In this document: in pieces, positions 23,658 through 32,527 of the stretch
Layout of the letters: every line of letters begins with the position of its first letter
How positions within the stretch are numbered: position 1 is the stretch's first letter
Origin: Streptomyces toxytricini
GTDB lineage: Bacteria > Actinomycetota > Actinomycetes > Streptomycetales > Streptomycetaceae
NCBI RefSeq assembly: GCF_014649915.1
Contig: NZ_BMTY01000013.1
Location: forward strand, 148,356 to 212,355
Reading direction: 5' to 3'
Length of the DNA stretch: 64,000 bases
The notes under the pieces: generated by a model
Database searches by the model: none
What the model was told of the DNA's origin: nothing
What the model saw: the letters and a program-made list of their open reading frames with translations, nothing else
Position numbers and translations under genes: made by a program

Positions 23658-24260
23658 TCAGCTCGGGCTCCCCGCCGGCCGGGGGTGGTCGCCGCCGCGG
23701 AGCTGGTCCACGGCGTGCGGGAGGATGCGGGCGAGGACGGCGAGGCCGTCGCGCACGCCGCCCGTCGAGCCCGGCAGGTTCACGATCAGGGTGCGGCCGG
23801 CGACGCCCGCCAGTCCGCGCGAGAGGGCCGCCGTCGGCACCTTGGCCATGCCCTCGGCGCGGATCGCCTGCGGGATGCCGGGCACCTCGTAGTCCAGTAC
23901 GCGGGCGGTCGCGTCCGGCGTGCGGTCGGTCGGCGAGATGCCGGTGCCGCCGGTGGTGAGGATGACGTCGTACCCGGCGGCGACGCCCTCGCGCAGCGCC
24001 TGCTCGACGGGGTCCCCGTCCGGGACGACCCGCGGGCCGTCGACCGCGAAGCCGAGCGCCGTCAGCCCCTCGGCCAGCAGCGGGCCGCCCTTGTCCGCGT
24101 ACACGCCGGCGGAGGCCCGGTTGGAGGCCGTCACGACGAGCCCGCGCGGGGCTGCGGCCTGCGGGGCCGGCACGGCCTCACCGCCGCCCGCATCCGCATC
24201 CGCACCGGCACCCCCGGCGTGGCTGTGGCTGTACGCGTCGCCGCCGCGCGGGGCGTTCAC
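23658..24260 (-). CDS. mog: MogA/MoaB family molybdenum cofactor biosynthesis protein
   Basis: A 200-residue protein from GTG 24260 (GGAGGCGCGC upstream; four-base overlap with moaC). Residues 40-200 form the MoaB/Mog domain: VVTASNRASAGVYADKGGP, VILTTGGTGISPTDRTPD and VNLPGSTGGVRDGLAVL. It adenylylates molybdopterin before metal insertion. The first 38 residues are a low-complexity His/Gly/Ala extension. It is encoded between moaC and the acetyltransferase gene. Confidence 0.92.
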   Translation of the reverse strand: MNAPRGGDAYSHSHAGGAGADADAGGGEAVPAPQAAAPRGLVVTASNRASAGVYADKGGPLLAEGLTALGFAVDGPRVVPDGDPVEQALREGVAAGYDVILTTGGTGISPTDRTPDATARVLDYEVPGIPQAIRAEGMAKVPTAALSRGLAGVAGRTLIVNLPGSTGGVRDGLAVLARILPHAVDQLRGGDHPRPAGSPS

Positions 24261-24736
24261 GCGCGCCTCCAGTCGCCCGACTTGCCGCCCGTCTTCTCCT
24301 CGACGCGGACGTCGGTGATGACGGCGCCCTTGTCGACCGCCTTCACCATGTCGACGACGGTCAGCCCGGCGACCGCGACGGCCGTCAGCGCCTCCATCTC
24401 CACTCCCGTCCGGTCCGCCGTCTTCACCGTCGCGAGGATCTCGACGGCGTCGTCGGCGACGGACAGCTCGACCTTGACGCCCGAGACGGCCAGCGGGTGG
24501 CAGAGCGGGATCAGGTCGGGCGTCTTCTTCGCCCCCATGATCCCGGCGATCCGCGCGGTGGCGAGGGCGTCGCCCTTCGGTACGCCCTCCCCGCGCAGCA
24601 GCCCGACCACCTGCGGGGAGACGAGCACGCGCCCGCTGGCGCGCGCCGTCCGCGTCGTGACGTCCTTCTCCGAGACGTCCACCATCCGGGCCGCTCCGGC
24701 CTCGTCGATGTGCGTCAGCCTGTCCTGCGTGTTCAT
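24257..24736 (-). CDS. moaC: cyclic pyranopterin monophosphate synthase MoaC
   Basis: A 159-residue protein of normal family length with landmarks RMVDVSEKDVTTRTA, the active-site block KTPDLIPLCHPLAVSGV and EMEALTAVAVAGLTVVDMVK. With MoaA it converts GTP to cyclic pyranopterin monophosphate, the first step of molybdenum cofactor synthesis. It overlaps mog by four bases, and glp/moeA lies 113 bp upstream in the same direction. Confidence 0.96.
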   Translation of the reverse strand: MNTQDRLTHIDEAGAARMVDVSEKDVTTRTARASGRVLVSPQVVGLLRGEGVPKGDALATARIAGIMGAKKTPDLIPLCHPLAVSGVKVELSVADDAVEILATVKTADRTGVEMEALTAVAVAGLTVVDMVKAVDKGAVITDVRVEEKTGGKSGDWRRA

Positions 24737-24849
24737 GGGTCCGTGCCGCTCCCGCTCCCGGGCCCCGAGGGGGCCTGTGTGGTGCAACACGCTACCCGCA
24801 CCCGCCGCCGCGCGGCCGCCCCGGGGCGCGGGTGCGGGGCCCGCGGGCG

Positions 24850-26190
24850 TCAGCCGAGCAGGACCACGTCGAGCTCGGCGCCCGGCTCGACGGAGGTGAC
24901 GTCCTCCGGTACGACCATCAGCGCGTCGGCGTGGGCCAGCGCGGCGATCAGGTGCGACCCGGAGCCGCCGACCGGGCTGACGGTGCCGGTCTCGGGGCGG
25001 TGCGCGCCGCGCAGGAACTGGCGGCGTCCGGCCGGGGAGGTGAGGGCCTTGTCGGCCTCCAGCCGGGCCCGCACCACGGGCCGGCTGACGTCCGGAAGGC
25101 CCATCAGGGTGCGGATGGCGGGCCGGACGAAGAGCTCGAAGGAGACGTACGAGGACACGGGGTTGCCGGGGAGGGCAAGCAGCGGGGTGTGGTCGGGGCC
25201 GATCGTGCCGAAGCCCTGGGGCTTGCCCGGCTGCATGGCGATCTTCCGGAACTCCATCCGCCCGGCGTCCGGCCCGCCGTCGGCCGCGCCGGCCGAGGAC
25301 AGCGCCTCCTTGACGACGTCGTACGCGCCGACGCTGACGCCTCCGGTGGTGACCAGGAGGTCGGCGCGGACCAGCTGGTCCTCGATGGCCGCCTTCAGGC
25401 TCTCGGCGTCGTCGGCGACGGCCCCGACGCGGTAGGCGATGGCGCCGGCGTCCCGGGCGGCGGCGGCGAGCGCGAAGCTGTTGGAGTCGTAGATCGCCCC
25501 GGAGGTCAGGGCCTCGCCCGGCTGGACGAGTTCGCTGCCGGTGGACATGACGACCACGCGGGGCCGCGGCCGCACCCGTACGGTGCCCCGCCCGATGGCG
25601 GCCAGCAGGGCGATCTGCGGCGGCCCGAGGACGGTGCCGGCGGCCAGGGCGAGGTCGCCGGCGCGGACGTCGCTGCCGCGCGCGCGGACGTGCGCCCGCG
25701 CCTGCGCCGGCCGGTGCACCCGCACCTCGCCGCCCGCCCCCTCGGGGGCGGCGCTCGCCGGGGCCATCGCCGCGGCGGCCCCGGCGCCCGTGCCGCCGTC
25801 GGTCCACTCGACGGGGACGACGGCCTCGGCGCCGGGCGGCAGCGGGGCCCCGGTCATGATCCGGGCGGCCTGGCCGGGACCGACGGCCGGGAGCTCGCCG
25901 CTGCCGGCCGCCACGTCCCCGATGACGGTGAGGACCGCGGGGAACTCCTCGCTGGCGCCCTGCACGTCGGCGGTGCGGACCGCGTACCCGTCCATCGAGC
26001 TGTTGTCGAAGGGCGGGAGCGCGACGGGCACGGTGACGTCCTCGACGAGGACGCAGCCCTGTGCGTCGAGCAGGCGGAGCTCGATCGGCTCCAGCGGCCT
26101 GACGGCCGCGAGGATGTCAGCGAGGTGCTCGTCCACCGACCACAGCCGGCTGCTGCCGGTGTCCTGCTGCGACGCGTCAGGGCTGCTCAA
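24850..26190 (-). CDS. glp: gephyrin-like molybdotransferase Glp (MoeA family)
   Basis: A 446-residue MoeA/gephyrin E-domain protein. Visible motifs are PPFDNSSMDGYAV, MTGAPLPPGAEAVVPVEWTD, VVMSTGSELV, VTTGGVSVGAYDVV and ALPGNPVSSYVSFELFVRP. It inserts molybdenum or, as Glp in Actinobacteria, works with the SepX/GlpR receptor in cell division. The TTG start at 26190, five bases past the galU stop, uses the GGAGGAGATG overlapping that stop; a GTG further in is an alternative. An Ala/Gly-rich insertion lies near residue 130. Confidence 0.92.
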   Translation of the reverse strand: MSSPDASQQDTGSSRLWSVDEHLADILAAVRPLEPIELRLLDAQGCVLVEDVTVPVALPPFDNSSMDGYAVRTADVQGASEEFPAVLTVIGDVAAGSGELPAVGPGQAARIMTGAPLPPGAEAVVPVEWTDGGTGAGAAAAMAPASAAPEGAGGEVRVHRPAQARAHVRARGSDVRAGDLALAAGTVLGPPQIALLAAIGRGTVRVRPRPRVVVMSTGSELVQPGEALTSGAIYDSNSFALAAAARDAGAIAYRVGAVADDAESLKAAIEDQLVRADLLVTTGGVSVGAYDVVKEALSSAGAADGGPDAGRMEFRKIAMQPGKPQGFGTIGPDHTPLLALPGNPVSSYVSFELFVRPAIRTLMGLPDVSRPVVRARLEADKALTSPAGRRQFLRGAHRPETGTVSPVGGSGSHLIAALAHADALMVVPEDVTSVEPGAELDVVLLG

Positions 26191-26194
26191 GGTG

Positions 26195-27097
26195 CTACAT
26201 CTCCTCCGTGACGTAACGGTGAAGCCAGGTGCGGAACTCGGGGCCCAGGTCCTCGCGCTCGCACGCGAGGCGGACGATGGCCCGCAGGTAGTCGCCGCGG
26301 TCCCCGGTGTCGTAGCGGCGGCCCCGGAAGACCACGCCGTGCACCGGGCCGCCGATGCTCTCGTCGGCGGCCAGCTTCTGCAGGCCGTCGGTGAGCTGGA
26401 TCTCCCCGCCGCGGCCCGGCTCGGTCTCCCGCAGTATGTCGAAGATCGCGGGGTTGAGGACATAGCGTCCGATGACGGCGTAGTTGCTGGGCGCCTCGGC
26501 GGGGTCCGGCTTCTCGACGAGGCCGGTGACGCGGACGACGTCCGCCTCGCCGGTCGGCTCGACGGCCGCGCATCCGTACAGGTGGACGCTGGCGGGGTCG
26601 ACCTCCATGAGGGCGACGACGGTGCCGCCGGTGCGCGCGTGGACCTCGGCCATCTGGCGCAGCAGCGGGTCACGGGGGTCGATCAGGTCGTCGCCGAGGA
26701 GGACGGCGAAGGGCTCGTTGCCGACGTGCGGCTCGGCGCACAGGACGGCGTGGCCGAGGCCGCGGGGGTCGCCCTGGCGGACGTAGTGCATCGTCGCCAG
26801 GTCGCTGGACTCCTGCACCTTCTTCAGCCGGTCGTCGTCGCCCTTGGCGGTGAGGGCGGACTCCAGCTCGTAGTTGCGGTCGAAGTGGTCTTCGAGGGCG
26901 CGCTTGTTACGTCCTGTGATCATGAGCACGTCGTCCAGGCCGGCCGAGACGGCCTCTTCGACGACGTACTGGATGGCCGGCTTGTCCACGACCGGGAGCA
27001 TTTCCTTGGGCGTCGCCTTCGTCGCCGGAAGGAAGCGGGTGCCGAGGCCCGCGGCAGGGATGACTGCCTTTTTGATCACGGGGTGCAACTGAGTCAT
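26195..27097 (-). CDS. galU: UTP-glucose-1-phosphate uridylyltransferase
   Basis: A 300-residue GalU. The N-terminal nucleotide-binding signature is PAAGLGTRFLPATKATPKEM, followed by LPVVDKPAIQYVVEEA; later come FAVLLGDDLIDP and VTGLVEKPDPAEAPSNYAVIGRY. It makes UDP-glucose for polysaccharides, trehalose and envelope polymers. ATG 27097 (MTQ) is preferred over ATG 27109; neither has a clear ribosome site. It is the first gene of the galU-glp-moaC-mog-sepX run. Confidence 0.95.
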   Translation of the reverse strand: MTQLHPVIKKAVIPAAGLGTRFLPATKATPKEMLPVVDKPAIQYVVEEAVSAGLDDVLMITGRNKRALEDHFDRNYELESALTAKGDDDRLKKVQESSDLATMHYVRQGDPRGLGHAVLCAEPHVGNEPFAVLLGDDLIDPRDPLLRQMAEVHARTGGTVVALMEVDPASVHLYGCAAVEPTGEADVVRVTGLVEKPDPAEAPSNYAVIGRYVLNPAIFDILRETEPGRGGEIQLTDGLQKLAADESIGGPVHGVVFRGRRYDTGDRGDYLRAIVRLACEREDLGPEFRTWLHRYVTEEM

Positions 27098-27192
27098 GGG
27101 CAGAACCATAGTGGGTGATGCCGTGGCCCCAGCTTGGATTCCGGCAAATACGTCATGGTCTGGGCCGATTTGAAGGGATAACTGAGACCGCC

Positions 27193-27822
27193 GTGGTAGA
27201 GAACCCGCCGAACGCGTCGAACCCGTCCGAAAAGGCGCTGCTGCGCCGCACCCTGCTGGCCGCCCGCCGCGCCCTGCCCGCCGAGGCCCTGGCCAGGGCG
27301 GCGCGCGCCCTGTCCCGCTCCGCCCTCGCCCTGCCCGAGCTGGCCGGCGCCCGCACCGTGGCGGCGTACGTCTCGATCGGCAGCGAGCCGGGCACCCGGG
27401 ACCTCCTCGACGCGCTGCGCGCGGCCGGGAAGCGGGTGCTGCTGCCCGTCCTGCTGCCCGACAACGACCTGGACTGGGCGGTGTACGAGGGCCCCGGCTC
27501 CCTCGCCGAGAGCGCCCGGCCGGGCTTCATGGCGCTGCTGGAGCCGGTCGGTCCGCGGCTCGGCCCGGAGGCCGTCACCGGGGCCGACGCGGTGCTGCTG
27601 CCGGGCCTCGCGGTGGACCGCCGCGGCATGCGCCTCGGGCGCGGCGGGGGCTCGTACGACCGGGTGCTGGCGCGCCTGGAGCGGGCGGGGGCCCATCCGG
27701 CGCTGGTGGTGCTCCTCTACGACGACGAGGTGGTCGCGCGGGTCCCGGAGGAACCGCACGACCACCCCGTCCAGGCGGTGGCCACCCCCTCGGGGGTGGT
27801 CAGGTTCACGGCTTCAGCGTGA
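27193..27822 (+). CDS. 5-formyltetrahydrofolate cyclo-ligase
   Basis: A 209-residue protein from GTG 27193. It has the ATP-binding N-terminal basic helix (KALLRRTLLAARRAL), VAAYVSIGSEPGTRDLLDAL and the family signature MRLGRGGGSYDRVL. It converts 5-formyl-THF to 5,10-methenyl-THF in folate metabolism. It is divergent from galU and its 3' end overlaps the convergent penicillin-acylase gene by 17 bases. Confidence 0.94.
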   Translation: MVENPPNASNPSEKALLRRTLLAARRALPAEALARAARALSRSALALPELAGARTVAAYVSIGSEPGTRDLLDALRAAGKRVLLPVLLPDNDLDWAVYEGPGSLAESARPGFMALLEPVGPRLGPEAVTGADAVLLPGLAVDRRGMRLGRGGGSYDRVLARLERAGAHPALVVLLYDDEVVARVPEEPHDHPVQAVATPSGVVRFTASA

Positions 27823-30664
27823 GCGTCTCCACGGTCGCGCGGTCCACGGCCTCCTTGCCGAAGGGCCAGTCGAGCAGCTCGCCCTTGGCCCAGAGGGTCG
27901 TCTGGTCCGTGTAGTTGCCGTGGTAGGCGTGGCCCGAGGCGCCGGTGAGGTTGATCCAGCGGGATTTGTCCAGGTCGTGGAGGTTCACGACCATGCGCAT
28001 CGACGGGACCCAGGTGACCCCGTACCCGCCGGAGGCGTTCCAGCCGGTCGCGTTGACGGTGGCCTCGCCGCCGCCGAGGTTCCAGGGGCCGCGGTTGAGG
28101 AGCCACTTCATGAAGCCGGGGCCCTCGGTGCCGATGGTCTGGTTCTTCAGGGTCAGCTGGTGCAGGCGGCCCCAGCTCCAGGTGGACTGGTCCTTGCCGA
28201 GCTTGGCGGTCAGCTCCCAGCGGGCGTCGACCATGGCGCGGGCGAAGAGCTGGTCGCGGGTGGTCGCCGCGGGCTTGTTGCGGACGGCCGGCGACTGCCA
28301 CCAGCTCGACTTCTCGTCCTTGACGAGCCGGCGGACCACCTCGAACCAGCGGTCGCCGCCGTCGGGCTGCGCCGAGTCGGCGTCGCGGGCGCCGCATTCG
28401 CGGACCACCTCTGCGAGGTCGTCGGCGGGGCCGCTGCTGGTGTCGTGGACGTTCAGGCAGCTGCCCTCGATGCGCAGCTCCTTCGGCATCTTGTCGGCGA
28501 AGGCCAGTTTGAGGATGTTGCGCCAGACGGCGTTGAAGTAGGCCGCGGCCGCCGAGTCCGGCTCCTGTGTGTAGTTCCAGCCGTCGAGGAGCTTCTGCGC
28601 GGCGCGGACGTCCGGGTCGTTGATCTCGATCTTCGACAGCATCGGGGTCAGCAGCGCGGCGATCTCGCTGCCGTTGTCCATCTGCATGGCCCGCATGTCG
28701 TCGGTCGAGATCTTGCCGTTGTCCTTGATCTTCGCCTCGATGAGGTCGTTGATCCGCTGGCTGCGGGCGCCGTAGCCCCAGTCCGACGTCAGGGCGTACG
28801 GGTACTTGCCCGCGCCGGAGCCGCTCTCGACGACGGCCTGGTTGGCGGTGACGATGTAGCCGCGGGCCGGGTTCTGGTCGTAGGGCATCTCGTCCTGCGG
28901 GATGTAGCCCCCGTTGCCGTCCTTGCCGCCCTTCCAGGCGTACTTGGAGTCCCAGCCGGGGGCGGGGGTCCGGCCGTCGTGGGCGCCGCGGACCGGGATG
29001 CGGCCCGGGGCCTGGTAGCCGATGTTGCCCTCGCGGCCCTTGCTGTCGGCGTAGATCAGGTTCTGGGAGGGCACCTCGAAGTCGCGGGCGGCCTCGCGGA
29101 AGGACGCGAAGTCCGTGGCGCGGTTGAGCTTGAAGACGGCGTCCATCGACTTGCCCGGGTCCAGCGCGGTCCAGCGCAGGGCGACGGCGTAGCCGTTGCC
29201 GCGGTCGGGGGCGGCGCCGGCGACGGGGGCGCGGGCGCCGACGGTGTCGAGCTCGTCGCTGCGGTCGGAGATCAGCGGTCCGTTGTTGGTGGTGCGGACG
29301 GTGATCTTCTTGCTCTTCGCGCCCGCGATCCGGATCTCCTCCTCGCGGGTCTCGAAGGGGACGACCTTGTTGTCGTAGACGTAGCCCTCGGGCTTGACCT
29401 GCTCCAGGTACAGGTCGGTGACGTCGGCGCCCAGGTTCGTCATGCCCCAGGCGATGTCCTTGTTGTGGCCGATCACCACGCCCGGCATGCCGGAGAAGGT
29501 GTAGCCGGAGACGTCGTACTGGCACTTCGCCGAGACGGCGCGGCAGTGGAGGCCCATCTGGTACCAGACGGACGGCAGCTGCGGGGAGAGGTGCGGGTCG
29601 TTCGCGAGCAGCGGCTTGCCGGTGGTCGTGTACTTGCCGGCGACGACCCAGGAGTTCGAGCCGATGCCGCTGCCGTTCGGGCCGAGGATCGCCGGAATCT
29701 CGTCCAGGGTCTTCGCCAGCGCGGTCAGGCGGGTGCGCAGGCCCGCGCTCGCGCCCGGGGCGCCGGCGGTCTCGGCGAAGCCGTCCGCGGCCGGGGCCGG
29801 GCGGGTCGAGACGGGGGAGGCGGGCGTCGACTGCGAGCGGGAGCCGCCGGAGCCCGAGCCGCTGCCGGAGCCGCCCGCGGAGCCGGAGCCCGTGCCGCTG
29901 CCCTGGGGGGTGTACTTGCCGCCCTCGATCCGGCCGCCCTCGACGATCGCCTTGTTCCGGTCGAAGGGGTAGGGCGGGTACAGCTCCTCGATCTGCTGCG
30001 GGGTGAGCTTGTTCGCCAGCAGCGCGCGGTCGATCTCGTCCTGCATGTTGGCGCGCAGGTCCCAGGCCATGGCCTTCAGCCAGGCCACCGAGTCGACGGG
30101 CGTCCACTGCTCGGGCCGGTAGTCGTCGCTGAGCTTCAGGGCGGCGTGCTCGACGGAGAGGTCCTTGCCGGACTTGCCCTTGAGGTAGGCGTTGACCCCG
30201 TCGGCGTAGGCCTGCAGGTACTTCTTCGTGTCGGGCGAGAGCTTGGTGTCGTACTCGGCCTGCGCGACGCGGCGCCAGCCGAGGGTGCGCAGGAACGCGT
30301 CCGTCTCGACCTGGCCGGGGCCGAACATCTCGGAGAGCCGGCCGGAGGTCATGTGGCGGCGGACGTCCATCTCCCAGAAGCGGTCCTGGGCGTGGACGAA
30401 GCCCTGCGCGCGGAAGAGGTCGTCGTCGTTGTCGGCGTAGAGCTGCGGGATCCCGTGGGAGTCGCGCTTGACCTCGACGGTGCCGGTGAGGCCGGGCACC
30501 GAGAGGGTGCCGCTCGTCTGCGGGAACGAGGCGCGGATGGTGTCGGCGCTCCAGTACGTCCCGTACCCGAAGCCCGCGAGGAGCCCCAGGACCAGAACGA
30601 GCACGATCAGACGGGCGCGTCGTCCCTTCTTCTTGGCGGAAGGGGCGGTTTCGTTGGCGGGCAT
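27806..30664 (-). CDS. penicillin acylase family protein (Ntn hydrolase, secreted or membrane-tethered)
   Basis: A 952-residue protein. Residues 18-40 form a membrane anchor or signal (RLIVLVLVLGLLAGFGYGT). The alpha-chain region contains DSHGIPQLYADNDDDLFRAQ and FVHAQDRFWEMD. The N-terminal nucleophile after self-cleavage should be Ser336 in SNSWVVAGK, followed by LLANDPHL. The family cleaves amide bonds such as acyl side chains or acyl-homoserine lactones. A Gly/Ser-only linker at about residues 256-280 is inserted in the spacer region before the cleavage site. Confidence 0.93.
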   Translation of the reverse strand: MPANETAPSAKKKGRRARLIVLVLVLGLLAGFGYGTYWSADTIRASFPQTSGTLSVPGLTGTVEVKRDSHGIPQLYADNDDDLFRAQGFVHAQDRFWEMDVRRHMTSGRLSEMFGPGQVETDAFLRTLGWRRVAQAEYDTKLSPDTKKYLQAYADGVNAYLKGKSGKDLSVEHAALKLSDDYRPEQWTPVDSVAWLKAMAWDLRANMQDEIDRALLANKLTPQQIEELYPPYPFDRNKAIVEGGRIEGGKYTPQGSGTGSGSAGGSGSGSGSGGSRSQSTPASPVSTRPAPAADGFAETAGAPGASAGLRTRLTALAKTLDEIPAILGPNGSGIGSNSWVVAGKYTTTGKPLLANDPHLSPQLPSVWYQMGLHCRAVSAKCQYDVSGYTFSGMPGVVIGHNKDIAWGMTNLGADVTDLYLEQVKPEGYVYDNKVVPFETREEEIRIAGAKSKKITVRTTNNGPLISDRSDELDTVGARAPVAGAAPDRGNGYAVALRWTALDPGKSMDAVFKLNRATDFASFREAARDFEVPSQNLIYADSKGREGNIGYQAPGRIPVRGAHDGRTPAPGWDSKYAWKGGKDGNGGYIPQDEMPYDQNPARGYIVTANQAVVESGSGAGKYPYALTSDWGYGARSQRINDLIEAKIKDNGKISTDDMRAMQMDNGSEIAALLTPMLSKIEINDPDVRAAQKLLDGWNYTQEPDSAAAAYFNAVWRNILKLAFADKMPKELRIEGSCLNVHDTSSGPADDLAEVVRECGARDADSAQPDGGDRWFEVVRRLVKDEKSSWWQSPAVRNKPAATTRDQLFARAMVDARWELTAKLGKDQSTWSWGRLHQLTLKNQTIGTEGPGFMKWLLNRGPWNLGGGEATVNATGWNASGGYGVTWVPSMRMVVNLHDLDKSRWINLTGASGHAYHGNYTDQTTLWAKGELLDWPFGKEAVDRATVETLTLKP

Positions 30665-30880
30665 CGCTGTCCTTCGAGGGGCAGGGTGGTCCTGGGAATG
30701 CTGAGAGCAACCATAGGCGCAGGACCGGGTCCGTTGATCCGGCAGGGGTCGAGGGTCCTCAGGACAGGCCCGAACAGGCGTTTCACAATGTGGGTATCGC
30801 GTAAAGGATGCGTCAAAGATTAGGTAAGGTAACGAACTGCATCACCGCCGGTCGCCCGGAGGAACGATCCGCCAGGCGCG

Positions 30881-32527
30881 TTGAGGGAGGGCCGCCCGCT
30901 GACCGTCCACACGCTCAATGCACTCCTGCTCGCCTGCTCGCTCGTGCTGCTCGTCGCCGTGGCGGCGGTGCGCCTCTCCTCGCGCAGCGGCCTTCCCAGC
31001 CTGCTCATCTACCTCGGCATCGGCATCGCCATGGGGCAGGACGGCATAGGCAACATCGCCTTCGACAATGCCGAGCTGACCCAGGTCATCGGATACGCGG
31101 CCCTCGTCGTGATCCTCGCCGAGGGCGGTCTCGGCACGAAGTGGAAGCAGATGGGACCGGCGCTGCCGGCGGCGGCCATGCTGTCGCTGGCCGGCGTCGC
31201 GGTGAGCGTGGGCGTGACGGCGGCGGGGGCGCACTACCTGGTCGGGCTGGAGTGGCGGCAGGCCCTGCTGATCGGCGCGGTCGTCTCCTCGACCGACGCG
31301 GCGGCCGTCTTCTCGGTGCTGCGGAAGGTTCCGCTGCCCTCCCGGATCACGGGCGTGCTGGAAGCGGAGTCCGGTTTCAACGACGCGCCCGTCGTCATCC
31401 TGGTCGTCGCGCTGTCGGCGGCGGAGCCCGTCCACGCCTGGTACGTCCTGGTCGGCGAGATCGCGCTGGAGCTGGCCATCGGCGCGGCGATCGGCCTCGC
31501 CGTCGGCTTCCTCGGCGCGTACGGGCTGCGGCACGTGGCGCTGCCCGCCTCGGGCCTGTACCCGATCGCCGTCATGGCGATCGCGGTGTCCGCGTACGCG
31601 GCCGGGGCGATGGCGCACGGCTCGGGCTTCCTCGCCGTGTACCTGGCGGCCGTGGTGCTGGGGAACGCGAAGCTGCCGCACTGGCCGGCCACGCGCGGGT
31701 TCGCGGACGGGCTCGGCTGGATCGCCCAGATCGGCATGTTCGTCCTGCTCGGGCTGCTCGTCACGCCGCACGAGCTGGCCGGGGACTTCTGGCCGGCGGT
31801 GGTCATCGGCCTGGTGCTGACGATGGTGGCGCGGCCGCTGTCGGTGTTCGCGAGCCTGCTGCCGTTCGGGCTGCCCTGGCAGGAGAAGGCCCTGATGTCG
31901 TGGGCGGGCCTGCGCGGCGCCGTCCCCATCATCCTGGCGACGATCCCACTGGTGACGGGCATCGAGGGCAGCGACCGCGTCTTCAACATCGTCTTCGTGC
32001 TGGTCGTCGTCTACACGCTGGTCCAGGGGCCGACCCTGCCCTGGGTGGCGCGGAAGCTGAACATCGGCGCCGGCGACGAGACGGCCGCCGACCTGGGCAT
32101 CGAGTCCGCCCCGCTGGAGAAGCTGCGCGGGCACCTGCTGTCCTTCTCCATCCCTGCGGCCTCGCGGATGCACGGCGTCGAGGTGAGCGAGCTGCGGCTG
32201 CCGCCGGGCGCCTCGGTGACGCTCGTGGTCCGGGACTCCGAGAGCTTCGTGCCGCTGCCGTCGACGGTGCTGCGGCGCGGGGACGAGCTGCTGGTCGTGG
32301 CCACGGACCCGGTGCGGGACGCGGCGGAGGCGCGGCTGCGGGCGGTCGCCCGGGGCGGCAAGCTGGCCGGATGGCTGGGGACGGGGAACGGAACCGGCCA
32401 CGGGGCCGGACGCCGAGCGGGGCACGGGCACAGGCCTGGGCACGGATCGGGGCACGGGGGGCACGGATCGGGGCAGGGGGCGCGCCGCCGCGCCGGACTC
32501 CGGCGCCGGCACCGCCCCGGCGGGTGA
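30881..32527 (+). CDS. potassium/proton antiporter, CPA1 type with TrkA-C domain
   Basis: About 548 residues with 12-13 membrane segments over residues 5-410, including GLPSLLIYLGIGIAMGQDGI, the ion-binding region SSTDAAAVFSVL and ESGFNDAPVVILV. A TrkA-C/RCK_C domain follows (IPAASRMHGVEVSELRLPPG, LRRGDELLVVATD). It should exchange K+ for H+ across the plasma membrane. The last 45 residues are a His/Gly/Arg-rich low-complexity tail. TTG 30881 has no ribosome site, whereas a CTG at 30899 (LTVHTLN) follows GGGAGG and may be the real start. Confidence 0.9.
   Translation: MREGRPLTVHTLNALLLACSLVLLVAVAAVRLSSRSGLPSLLIYLGIGIAMGQDGIGNIAFDNAELTQVIGYAALVVILAEGGLGTKWKQMGPALPAAAMLSLAGVAVSVGVTAAGAHYLVGLEWRQALLIGAVVSSTDAAAVFSVLRKVPLPSRITGVLEAESGFNDAPVVILVVALSAAEPVHAWYVLVGEIALELAIGAAIGLAVGFLGAYGLRHVALPASGLYPIAVMAIAVSAYAAGAMAHGSGFLAVYLAAVVLGNAKLPHWPATRGFADGLGWIAQIGMFVLLGLLVTPHELAGDFWPAVVIGLVLTMVARPLSVFASLLPFGLPWQEKALMSWAGLRGAVPIILATIPLVTGIEGSDRVFNIVFVLVVVYTLVQGPTLPWVARKLNIGAGDETAADLGIESAPLEKLRGHLLSFSIPAASRMHGVEVSELRLPPGASVTLVVRDSESFVPLPSTVLRRGDELLVVATDPVRDAAEARLRAVARGGKLAGWLGTGNGTGHGAGRRAGHGHRPGHGSGHGGHGSGQGARRRAGLRRRHRPGG

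Noticed and set aside
24257..25807. Long minus-strand alternative frame over glp/moeA joining moaC
   Set aside because: The upstream part is an Arg/Gly-rich shadow of the glp gene. moaC starts at its own ATG at 24736.
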